Assembly: GCA_016182965.1 (NCBI GenBank) | Contig: JACPFM010000008.1 | Location: 1 to 34,334 of the forward strand | Source of the DNA: Deltaproteobacteria bacterium | Lineage (GTDB): Bacteria > Myxococcota_A > Polyangia > Polyangiales > JADJMO01 | DNA length: 34,334 bases | Direction: 5' to 3' | Shown here: in pieces, positions 19,426 to 25,884 of the stretch | Layout of the letters: each line of letters begins with the position of its first letter | How positions within the stretch are numbered: the stretch's first letter is position 1 | The notes under the pieces: generated by a model | What the model saw: the letters and a program-made list of their open reading frames with translations, nothing else | Database searches by the model: none | What the model was told of the DNA's origin: nothing | Made by a program: the position numbers and the translations under genes

Positions 19426-19947
19426 ATGGAGCAGATCGTCACGTACCTCTCCGCCGAGCAGATCGCCGAGCGCGTCAAGGCGCTCGCCGCAGAGATCCAA
19501 CGCGACTACGAGGGCAAGCGCCCGGTGCTGGTCATCGTGCTCAAGGGGTCGTTCGTGTTCGCGGCCGACCTCATTCGCGCGATCGACCTGCCGTCGCTGC
19601 GCGTCGATTTCCTCGCCGTGCGCTCGTACGAGGGCACCGAGTCGAGCGGCGTCGTGCAGATCGTCAACGACCTCTCGCGCCCGATCGAGGAGGAGGACGT
19701 CATCCTCGTCGAGGACATCGTCGACACGGGCCTGACCATCAACTACCTGCTCGACCTCTTGCAGACCCGCAAGCCGAAGACGCTGAAGGTCTGCGCGCTC
19801 CTGCACAAGCCGGCGCGCTCGCGCGTGGCGGTGCCCATCGATTACCTCGGCTTCACCATCGAGGATCGCTTCGTGATCGGCTACGGCCTCGACTTCGGCG
19901 AGAAGTACCGCGGCCTGCCGTTCCTCGGCGTCCTGCAGCGCGCCTGA
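19426..19947 (+). CDS. hpt: Hypoxanthine phosphoribosyltransferase, 173 aa
   Basis: Purine salvage enzyme: transfers phosphoribose from PRPP to hypoxanthine (and guanine) to give IMP or GMP, in the cytoplasm. The PRPP motif is textbook: VILVEDIVDTGLTINYLL (92-109), with the two acidic residues E96 and D97. LKGSFVFAADL (39-49) supplies the pyrophosphate loop, and DRFVIGYGLDFGEKYRGLP is the conserved base-binding and C-terminal region. Length is typical. The ATG at 19426 is the only start giving the normal N-terminus; upstream in-frame codons are antisense to the kinase. One base separates its stop from the next ATG, so the zinc-ribbon gene is co-transcribed. Confidence 0.95.
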   Translation: MEQIVTYLSAEQIAERVKALAAEIQRDYEGKRPVLVIVLKGSFVFAADLIRAIDLPSLRVDFLAVRSYEGTESSGVVQIVNDLSRPIEEEDVILVEDIVDTGLTINYLLDLLQTRKPKTLKVCALLHKPARSRVAVPIDYLGFTIEDRFVIGYGLDFGEKYRGLPFLGVLQRA

Positions 19948-19948
19948 G

Positions 19949-20434
19949 ATGGGTGACGCGCGGCTCCTGAATCCGGCCGCCCTCGACGCCAAGAAGTCGC
20001 CGCGCGCGCGCGTGTCGATCGTCGTGCCCACGGCGTGGCTGCGCGAGGGCGCGCGCCTCGAGCTCGCCGTGCCGGCGAAGCTCCGCTGCGATCTGTGCGA
20101 CGGCGGCGGCTGCGACGCGTGCGGTCGGAGCGGCGCCTACCGCGCGCCAGAAGAGGGCGCGAAGGTCGCGCTCACGCTGCCGCGCGTGACCGACGATTTC
20201 CTGGCGCTGCGGGTGACCAACCCGTTCGGCGATCGCGAGCCGACGCTGCTCGTCGTGCGGCTCGCCGCCGGCGTCGAGCCTTCGGCCGGCGTGACGTGGG
20301 TCGGGCCGAACCACGACGTCGAGCCGGTGGTGCCTCCCGGCATGCCGCAGCTGCCGAACATCCCGAAGTGGCTGCCCTGGGCGCTCCTGGTGATCGCGGC
20401 GGCGTTGCTGGGGTTGTTGACCCGGCGTTGCTGA
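19949..20434 (+). CDS. Zinc-ribbon-like, tail-anchored protein, 161 aa
   Basis: Unknown function. A DnaJ-like zinc motif CDLCDGGGCDACGRSG (Cys47, 50, 55, 58) interrupts a beta-rich region (ARVSIVVPTAW, LRCDL, KVALTLPRVTDDFLALRV). Residues 100-135 are Pro/Gly-rich, and a single hydrophobic helix (WLPWALLVIAAALLGLLT) ends the protein, followed only by RRC, so it is probably tail-anchored with the zinc ribbon in the cytoplasm. The beta-strand layout recalls the C-terminal substrate-binding part of DnaJ, but no J-domain is present. Overlaps nothing; directly follows hpt by one base. Confidence 0.8.
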   Translation: MGDARLLNPAALDAKKSPRARVSIVVPTAWLREGARLELAVPAKLRCDLCDGGGCDACGRSGAYRAPEEGAKVALTLPRVTDDFLALRVTNPFGDREPTLLVVRLAAGVEPSAGVTWVGPNHDVEPVVPPGMPQLPNIPKWLPWALLVIAAALLGLLTRRC

Positions 20435-20463
20435 GCCGGGGCAGCATCTGCAGGCGCGGACCG

Positions 20464-21069
20464 CTAGCGTCGCCGGGGCGGCCGCTCCGTCTGGAGCTTC
20501 GGGGGCGGCGCCGCTCGCAGCTCCTCGACGAGCGCGATGTCGGCGAGATCCTTCGGCCGGGCCGACGCGCGCTTGTTGCGGAGGAACTCCTCGCGCCCGA
20601 TCACCGAGACCTCGTGACCTGCGAGTGAGATGGTGACGCGACCACGCCACGCGGTGGCGAAGCTCACCCCGCTGATGCTCGTCATCACGTCGATCCGGAG
20701 CGGCTCTCGACCGAGGGTCGCCATCCGGTCGGGCGTGGCGAACGCCTCGAGCTCCTCGGCCAGCGTGCGGAAGCCGAACTCAGCGAGCGCGGCGCACACT
20801 CGCTTTGCGTTTGCGCGCGTCGGCTCCACGAGGAGATCCAGGTCCTTCGTCGCTCGCACGCGACCGATCACCGCCAGCGCGTGCGCGCCGACGACCAGGA
20901 ACCGCACGCGGTGCGAGGACAACAAGCCGATGAACTCGCTCCATTCGTTCGGGAATGGCACGGCCGTGGAGCGCGAAGAACGCTTGCCGGAGGAGCTCGA
21001 GCTCGGCGAGGCGCTCTTCGGGCGAGAGCTTCTCCCAGCGCTGCCTTTCTTCGTGGAGCGTTTCTTCAT
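20464..21069 (-). CDS. Nucleotidyltransferase-fold protein (AbiEii/DUF6036-like), up to 201 aa
   Basis: Minimal nucleotidyltransferase fold: VRFLVVGAHALAVIGR (55-70) then ATKDLDLLVEP with the paired acids D77 and D79, and a third candidate acid D127 in LRIDVMTS. This is the pattern of AbiEii/MenT-like and DUF6036 proteins, some of which are toxins modifying tRNA. The start is uncertain. The ATG at 21069 adds a Lys/Ser-rich N-terminus that looks like a shadow of the overlapping small gene; a GTG at 20961 (reading VPFPNEWSEF) would give 165 aa and fits the family start better, though it lacks a ribosome binding site. A frameshift relative to the upstream frame is possible. Confidence 0.75.
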   Translation of the reverse strand: MKKRSTKKGSAGRSSRPKSASPSSSSSGKRSSRSTAVPFPNEWSEFIGLLSSHRVRFLVVGAHALAVIGRVRATKDLDLLVEPTRANAKRVCAALAEFGFRTLAEELEAFATPDRMATLGREPLRIDVMTSISGVSFATAWRGRVTISLAGHEVSVIGREEFLRNKRASARPKDLADIALVEELRAAPPPKLQTERPPRRR

Positions 21070-21097
21070 GGCTCGTCCAGCGCAACGTCCTCTGCAC
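20780..21097 (-). CDS. Small partner ORF overlapping the nucleotidyltransferase gene, 105 aa
   Basis: Frame starting GTG at 21097 reads as a soluble helical protein for its first 55 residues (TLRWTSHEETLHEERQRWEK then LSPEERLAELELLRQAFFAL, IPERMERV). This resembles short acidic/basic helical proteins often encoded just before this class of nucleotidyltransferase. After about residue 55 it becomes Arg-rich shadow of the nucleotidyltransferase frame, so the functional part is likely only the N-terminal half. Start supported by TACAGT ending 6 nt upstream. Either a true overlapping gene or the front part of a unit broken by a frameshift. Possible antitoxin; not proven. Confidence 0.45.
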   Translation of the reverse strand: MQRTLRWTSHEETLHEERQRWEKLSPEERLAELELLRQAFFALHGRAIPERMERVHRLVVLAPRAVPGRRRARAGGDRSRASDEGPGSPRGADARKRKASVRRAR

Positions 21098-21103
21098 GGG
21101 ACG

Positions 21104-21133
21104 ACTGTAGCGCACGATCGGTGATGCTAGTCT
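21104..21133. promoter_or_regulatory. Divergent promoter region of the nucleotidyltransferase pair
   Basis: Minus strand: TACAGT (21109-21104) ends 6 nt before the GTG at 21097, and TAGCAT (21129-21124) lies further up. Plus strand: TAGTCT (21128-21133) ends 3 nt before the ATG at 21137. Only 39 bp separate the two start codons, so both units are probably controlled from one site. Confidence 0.35.
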
Positions 21134-21136
21134 CGA

Positions 21137-21781
21137 ATGGTGGATCGGCTGATCCAACTCGCGGCGGACCTCACCGCCGGCGTCGGACACGACGCCCGGC
21201 TCATCGGAGGTCTTGCCGTTCGGCTACACGTCGGCGCTGGCTCCCGGCTCACGCGAGACGTCGACCTGGTGCCCATGACGCCGGATGCGGAGGCGGTCAT
21301 CGTCGAGCGCCTGACCGAGCGCGGCTTCATCGTCGGCGATGCGCGACATTGGCGACGCGCCATCGCGCCTGAAACGCGCGAAATCGTCGACATCCTCCGC
21401 CACCCCATCGTGAATCCGCGGACCTTCGAGGCCGCGAAGCTCCGCAGTGCTCCCATGGAGCATCACGCTGCTGCTCCCGGTGTCGTCGTGGCTGGAGCGG
21501 CCGATCTCGCACGGCTCAAGTTGCTCGCCGGTCGCGACCAGGACCTCGTCGACCTCGTGCTTCTCAGCTCAGTGTTTCCGTCACCCCGCGAGATTGCGCA
21601 GTCGGCTGAGCTCGACGAGCTCGAGCGAGCAGTGTCCGCAGGGGCCAACGCCGTTCGACGCGCGCTCGACTCGGGCGAGCTCGCTTCTTGCGTCGAGGAG
21701 CTTCTAGGACGAGCGACCACCACGGTGGAGCTCGACACCCTTCGCACGTGGCTCGATGCTCTGAAGGCGGAGGGCCTCTGA
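21137..21781 (+). CDS. Second nucleotidyltransferase-fold protein, 214 aa
   Basis: Nucleotidyltransferase-like protein with GG motif and paired acids: ARLIGGLAVRLHVGAGSRLT (20-39), then RDVDLVPM with D41 and D43, and a third acid D85 in REIVDILRHP. AADLARLKLLAGRDQDLVDL (about 120-140) matches the helix-rich back half of AbiEii/MenT-like proteins, where K and D residues are conserved. It belongs to the same broad fold as the divergent gene but is clearly a different subfamily. Stop overlaps the ATG of the 68-aa ORF (TGATG), so the two are translationally coupled. Confidence 0.82.
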   Translation: MVDRLIQLAADLTAGVGHDARLIGGLAVRLHVGAGSRLTRDVDLVPMTPDAEAVIVERLTERGFIVGDARHWRRAIAPETREIVDILRHPIVNPRTFEAAKLRSAPMEHHAAAPGVVVAGAADLARLKLLAGRDQDLVDLVLLSSVFPSPREIAQSAELDELERAVSAGANAVRRALDSGELASCVEELLGRATTTVELDTLRTWLDALKAEGL

Positions 21782-21987
21782 TGGCGCACCGATTCGTCGT
21801 CCTCGCCGATCGCGTCCGCGGGTTCGACACGCTCGAGGAGGCGCGCGCCTTCGCGCTCGCGAACTACCCCGCCGTGCTCTGCGAGAGAATCGCGAAGCCG
21901 GACGGTGGCAGTGAGCTGATCGAGCTCGAGCGTCACGACTTCTTGTACGACGCCGAGCGCGGTGAGTGGCGCGTGATGCTCGGGTGA
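21781..21987 (+). CDS. Small protein coupled to nucleotidyltransferase, 68 aa
   Basis: Not recognised. The sequence MAHRFVVLADRVRGFDTLEE then ARAFALANYPAVLCERI shows a beta-alpha start and ends in a charged beta hairpin (ELIELERHDFLYDAERGEWR). The pattern is that of a small alpha/beta domain. Its ATG overlaps the nucleotidyltransferase stop (TGATG at 21779-21783), implying stoichiometric expression; a role as antitoxin or accessory partner is inferred only from this. Stop is 3 bp from the convergent ygfZ stop. Confidence 0.75.
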   Translation: MAHRFVVLADRVRGFDTLEEARAFALANYPAVLCERIAKPDGGSELIELERHDFLYDAERGEWRVMLG

Positions 21988-21990
21988 CGC

Positions 21991-22920
21991 TCACCCCACG
22001 AGCGCGCGGACCTCGGCCTCGTGCGGGCCGACGGTGAGCTTCTCGCCGACCTTCGCGTGCGCGAGCTTGATCATCGCGAGGGCGACGCCGGCGCCGTCGT
22101 GGGTGATGACGCTGGTGATCTTGCCGACCGTCGCGTCGCCGGCGCGGACCTCGGCGCCCGGCTGCACCTCGGTGCCGCCCGAGATGTGGAGCTGCGCGAG
22201 GCGCCGGCTGGCCTTGCCGCGCATCTCGAGCATCACGACGACCTCCTGGCCGTGGTAGCAGCCCTTGTTGAAGCTGACCGCGCGCTTCTCGAGGCCGGCC
22301 TCCTGCACGTAGGTCTTGTCGTCGAAGTCGAAGGCGAAGGTCGGGCGGGCGGCGGCGACGCGGATGGTGTGCACGTCGCCCGGTTCGAGCGAGACCGCGC
22401 CCTCGCGCACCAGCCGCTTGACGATCTCTTGCGCCTCGTCGCGGTGGACGTCGAACGCGAGGCCGCCGCCGGCGCCGAGATCGTCGAATGCGGCGCCCCG
22501 CGAGGCGATGCCGGTGGCGTGCGCGATCTCGGACGCGCGGCCGCCCTGCAGCATGATCAGGCGGCGCTCGTCGTCGAGGGCGAGCTCGACGTCGTCCATG
22601 ATCACGAAGCGCTCCCAGTGCGCGAGCAGCGAGGAGGCGACGTCGCGCGGGACCCACGCGCCGAGCGCCTTGCCGTCGTACAGCACCACGACGTCGCCGA
22701 GGATCTTCCCCTTCTCGCTGAGCGCGCACGCGTACGTCGCGCGCGCCTTCTTGTCGTGAGGCGCCTTCTCGAGCGCGAGGACGTCGTTGCTGACGATGCC
22801 CTGGAGCCAGCGGAGGCGATCGTCGCCGGTGAGCGCGATGCGCTCGCGCGTGGCCTCGAGGTAGACGGCGGCGCCGGCGCGGGCGCCTGCGAGATCGAGC
22901 GGCCTCGGTGCGGCGGTCAT
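21991..22920 (-). CDS. ygfZ: YgfZ/GcvT-like folate-binding protein, 309 aa
   Basis: YgfZ family protein, tetrahydrofolate-binding relative of GcvT that helps maintain Fe-S enzymes. The diagnostic motif KGCYHGQE is present in SFNKGCYHGQEVVVMLEMRG, with the functional Cys; the Arg usually following a few residues later is shifted to MRG. N-terminal DDRLRWLQGIVSNDVLALE matches the family folate-binding start (usually 'G.D...fLQG..TND'). Length is normal. The ATG at 22920 overlaps the PAP2 stop (ATGA), making it the distal gene of a PAP2-ygfZ pair probably also served from pepA. Confidence 0.92.
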   Translation of the reverse strand: MTAAPRPLDLAGARAGAAVYLEATRERIALTGDDRLRWLQGIVSNDVLALEKAPHDKKARATYACALSEKGKILGDVVVLYDGKALGAWVPRDVASSLLAHWERFVIMDDVELALDDERRLIMLQGGRASEIAHATGIASRGAAFDDLGAGGGLAFDVHRDEAQEIVKRLVREGAVSLEPGDVHTIRVAAARPTFAFDFDDKTYVQEAGLEKRAVSFNKGCYHGQEVVVMLEMRGKASRRLAQLHISGGTEVQPGAEVRAGDATVGKITSVITHDGAGVALAMIKLAHAKVGEKLTVGPHEAEVRALVG

Positions 22921-23732
22921 GCGACCGCGGAACTTAGGTCGGCTCCGCGCAGTTGACCACCTCTCCCATTCGCCCCGCGCGGCGTGGCTTGGGCGGTGCG
23001 CTCGAGGGCCTGTGCGCCGGTGAGGTCGAAGCCTGCCTCGGCGGCCGACGCCCAGGCCGTCCCGAGCGCGAGGCCCCCGAGGACGTCCGTCGGCCAGTGC
23101 ACGCCGAGGTAGACGCGCGTGAGCCCCACGGCCGAGGCGAGCAGGGCCGCGGCCGCGAGGAGCGATCCTCGCTCGCTCCGCAGCCGTCGGCTGCGCGAGG
23201 CGACGTAGGCGAGCGTCAGGTAGAGCGACGACGACGCCATCGCGTGACCCGAGGGGAACGACTTGCTGCCGACCACCTCGAGGTGCGGCAGGTGCTGGGG
23301 GCGCGGGCGACCGAACCGCTGCTTGAGGCCGAGCTCGGCCACGATGCCGCCGAGCGACCCGAGCGCGACCTGCAGCGCCGCCCGCGGACGTCGCCGCGAG
23401 GCGAGCACCGAGGCGACCGCGATGCCGCCGGCGCCGGGGACGCCGCCGAACCAGGTGATCGCCTTGGCGACGCGCGTGAGCCACGGACGGCGCGCGCGCC
23501 CCATCGCGACCATGACGTCGAGGTCGAAGGCGTTCGGCTTCTCGCCGTGGATGGTCCGCTCGATCACGGCGAACGCGCCGAGCGCGCCGAGCGTGAGGGC
23601 CGCGCGCATCGCGTGGAGGGCCCACAGCCGTCGTCGCGTCGCGGTCGGCACGATCCGATCCGGCTCCGTCGCGGGGCTGCGCGTCGGATCGTCGATCAGA
23701 TCGGATTCGAGGATCGCTTCGAGCTCGCTCAT
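22917..23732 (-). CDS. PAP2-family membrane phosphatase, 271 aa
   Basis: Type 2 phosphatidic acid phosphatase with all three motifs: KQRFGRPRP (137-145), PSGHA (160-164) and RVYLGVHWPTD (206-216, with Arg206, His212 and Asp216). It probably dephosphorylates a lipid phosphate or undecaprenyl pyrophosphate at the membrane. Hydrophobic segments near 40-58, 100-115, 120-135, 165-178, 190-210 and 215-230 support a polytopic fold. The N-terminal 35 residues are polar and cytoplasmic, the C-terminal 30 are Gly/Arg-rich. A GGGGG run stands just before the ATG. Stop overlaps the ygfZ start. Confidence 0.92.
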   Translation of the reverse strand: MSELEAILESDLIDDPTRSPATEPDRIVPTATRRRLWALHAMRAALTLGALGAFAVIERTIHGEKPNAFDLDVMVAMGRARRPWLTRVAKAITWFGGVPGAGGIAVASVLASRRRPRAALQVALGSLGGIVAELGLKQRFGRPRPQHLPHLEVVGSKSFPSGHAMASSSLYLTLAYVASRSRRLRSERGSLLAAAALLASAVGLTRVYLGVHWPTDVLGGLALGTAWASAAEAGFDLTGAQALERTAQATPRGANGRGGQLRGADLSSAVA

Positions 23733-23797
23733 CCCCCGCGCGCGTGCGAGCGACGTGCCTCGCGCGTGCGCAGGGAATGCTCAGGCCCGAGAGCTGC

Positions 23798-25402
23798 CTA
23801 CTTCGCGCCGCCCCAGCGCTCGACGAGCCGCAGGAACGACAGCACGCCGTGGCCCGTCGCGCCCTTGAGATAGAAGTTGACCGGCTTGTCGGAGAGCACC
23901 GGGCCGGCGATGTCGCAGTGGATCCACTTGCGGTCGCCGATGAACTCGCGGAGGAACAGCGCGGCCGTGATCGACCCGCCGTAGCGCGAGCCCATGTGCT
24001 TGAGATCGGCGATCTCGCTCTTGAGCTGGTCGCGCAGGTCCTCGAGCAGCGGCATGCGCCACATCTGCTCTCCGGCCTCCTTGCAGGCGGCGTCGAAGTC
24101 GTCGGCGAGCGCGTCGTCGTTGGCGTAGAAGCCGCTGCAGGTGTTGCCGAGAGCGACCATGCACGCGCCGGTGAGCGTCGCGTTGTCGACGATGAGATCG
24201 GGCTCGAGCTGCTTCGCGTAGGTCAGCGCGTCGGCCAGCACGAGGCGGCCCTCGGCGTCGGTGTTGATGATCTCGACCGACTTGCCGTCCATCGACGGCC
24301 ACACGTCGCCCGGACGGTAGCTGTTGCCGTCGGGCATGTTCTCGGTCGCGGCGAAGATGCCGTGCACCTCGACGTTCGGCTTGAGCGCGGCGACGGCGGC
24401 CATCAGGCCGACGACGTTGGCGGCGCCGGCCATGTCGATCTTCATGTCGAGCATGCCGTCGGCCGGCTTGATGCACAGACCGCCGCTGTCGAAGGTGAGG
24501 CCCTTGCCGACGAAGGCGATCTTCTTGCCGCCCTTCTTCGCCCCCTTGGGGGTGTAGGTCATGTGCACGAAGCGGGGCTCGGTGGCCGCTCCCTGGTTGA
24601 CCGCGAGGAGCAGGTGCATCTTGCGGCGGCGGATCTCGGCCTTGTCGAAGACCTGGATCTTCAGGCCGCCGTCCTTGGCGACCTGCGCGGCGCGGTTGGC
24701 GAGCTCCACCGGCGTCAGCTCGTTCGGCGGCTCGGTGACCAGGTCGCGCGTGAAGTTGACGGCGTTGCCGACGGCCTCGCCGATGCGCAGCCCCTCGCGG
24801 GCCGCTGCGTCGACCTTCTCGACCACGATGGTGACCGTCTCGATGGCGGCCTTCGGGGCGCGATCGCCGGTGAGGTACTTGGTGAAGCGGTAGGAGCCGA
24901 GCACCGCGCCCTCGGCGAGCGCGCGGACCGTGGCCTTGTCGGCGTCGGGCGCGAGGATCGCGAGCGTCTTGGCGCGCTCGGCGTTCGCGGTGCGCGAGCC
25001 GCGGGCGGCCATCGAGCGGAGCGCCGCCGGCTTGAGCTTGCGCGCGTCGCCGAGGCCGTAGATGACGATCGTGCGCGCGTTGCCGCGGCCGAGCGTGTTC
25101 ACGACGACGGCGGTGTTCGCCTTCGCCGTGAACTCCTCGCGACGGGCCTGCGCGGCGAGCGCGCCGCCGAGCTCCTGATCGAGCGCGTCGAGCGCCGCGT
25201 TCGCGGCCCACGGCGTCGCGGGTGGGGACGCCTTCGGGGCCGCCTTGGCGGCGACCTTCTTTCCCTTGGCCTTCTCGGGCTTGGCCCGAGGGGCGTGCAC
25301 GCCCACCAAGAGGACGTCGACTTCGGACTTCGCGGCGGAACCCCCCTCGAGCACCAGCTTCATGTGGGGGGCGAGCTTTTCCGCGACGGTGCGGACGGTC
25401 AA
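23798..25402 (-). CDS. pepA: Leucyl aminopeptidase (M17), 534 aa
   Basis: M17 leucine aminopeptidase, a hexameric two-metal cytosolic exopeptidase. The signature NTDAEGRL is at 380-387, with the metal-binding set VGKGLTFDSGG (298-308), catalytic Lys312 in CIKP, and DMKIDMAGA (319-327, Asp323). Arg386 sits at the bicarbonate position. The N-terminal domain (1-200) is variable, with a Lys/Ala-rich insertion at 42-62. The start is uncertain: TTG at 25402 gives the full frame, an ATG at 25363 would shorten it by 13 residues. Divergent from the TPR-like gene at 25429 with 26 bp between. 65 bp separate its stop from the PAP2 ATG. Confidence 0.95.
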   Translation of the reverse strand: MTVRTVAEKLAPHMKLVLEGGSAAKSEVDVLLVGVHAPRAKPEKAKGKKVAAKAAPKASPPATPWAANAALDALDQELGGALAAQARREEFTAKANTAVVVNTLGRGNARTIVIYGLGDARKLKPAALRSMAARGSRTANAERAKTLAILAPDADKATVRALAEGAVLGSYRFTKYLTGDRAPKAAIETVTIVVEKVDAAAREGLRIGEAVGNAVNFTRDLVTEPPNELTPVELANRAAQVAKDGGLKIQVFDKAEIRRRKMHLLLAVNQGAATEPRFVHMTYTPKGAKKGGKKIAFVGKGLTFDSGGLCIKPADGMLDMKIDMAGAANVVGLMAAVAALKPNVEVHGIFAATENMPDGNSYRPGDVWPSMDGKSVEIINTDAEGRLVLADALTYAKQLEPDLIVDNATLTGACMVALGNTCSGFYANDDALADDFDAACKEAGEQMWRMPLLEDLRDQLKSEIADLKHMGSRYGGSITAALFLREFIGDRKWIHCDIAGPVLSDKPVNFYLKGATGHGVLSFLRLVERWGGAK

Positions 25403-25415
25403 GAGGCGGCCGTGA

Positions 25416-25421
25416 TACTTT
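25416..25421 (+). promoter_or_regulatory. TACTTT -10-like hexamer, leaderless position
   Basis: TACTTT is followed by seven bases and then the ATG at 25429, the spacing for a leaderless or near-leaderless transcript. Confidence 0.4.
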
Positions 25422-25428
25422 GCCGCCC

Positions 25429-25884
25429 ATGCCCGCGAACCCCGGGAAGAACCGTTCCGCCGAGAAGCAGAAGAAGAAGCGCGCCGCAGCGCAGCAAGCC
25501 CGCAAGGCGCGCACCGTGGCCCAGAAGGCCCGCGACGCGCGGCTCGCCGCAGCCGCGGAGACCGAGGTCCCCGAGGGGGCGGCGCCGCACCCGTTCGCGG
25601 AGTCGGGGGAGGTCGATTACGACGCCCTCGACGAAGCCAACGAGGAGATCGCGAAGCTCATCAAGAAGAAGAGCTTCGACGACGCCGAGAAGAAGGCGCG
25701 CGAGCTCGCCGATCGCTTCCCCCGTCACTCCGACGGGTTGCAGCGCCTCGCCGAGATCCACGAGCGCCGCGGCGACAAGAAGAAGGCGCTCGAGGTGCTG
25801 CGCGAGGCGGTCAAGCGCCCGAACGACGGTGACGAGGAGGTCACCGCCGAGATCGAGGGGGCGATCCGAAGGCTCGGCGGGTGA
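25429..25884 (+). CDS. Small TPR-like protein with basic N-terminus, 151 aa
   Basis: Residues 1-40 are Lys/Ala/Gln/Arg-rich and helical (SAEKQKKKRAAAQQARKART). Residues 68-130 form about two TPR-like helical pairs (FDDAEKKARELADRFPRHSD, LQRLAEIHERRGDKKKALEV). The basic start could bind nucleic acid or membrane. Start is the first ATG after TACTTT; an upstream frame exists but is antisense to pepA. It overlaps the membrane-protein gene by four bases (GTGA), so the two are coupled. Function unknown. Confidence 0.82.
   Translation: MPANPGKNRSAEKQKKKRAAAQQARKARTVAQKARDARLAAAAETEVPEGAAPHPFAESGEVDYDALDEANEEIAKLIKKKSFDDAEKKARELADRFPRHSDGLQRLAEIHERRGDKKKALEVLREAVKRPNDGDEEVTAEIEGAIRRLGG

Noticed and set aside
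20421..20440. CCCGGC...GCCGGG hairpin overlapping the stop of the zinc-ribbon gene
   Set aside because: Six-base stem with eight-base loop inside a GC-rich coding end; too likely by chance to call a terminator.
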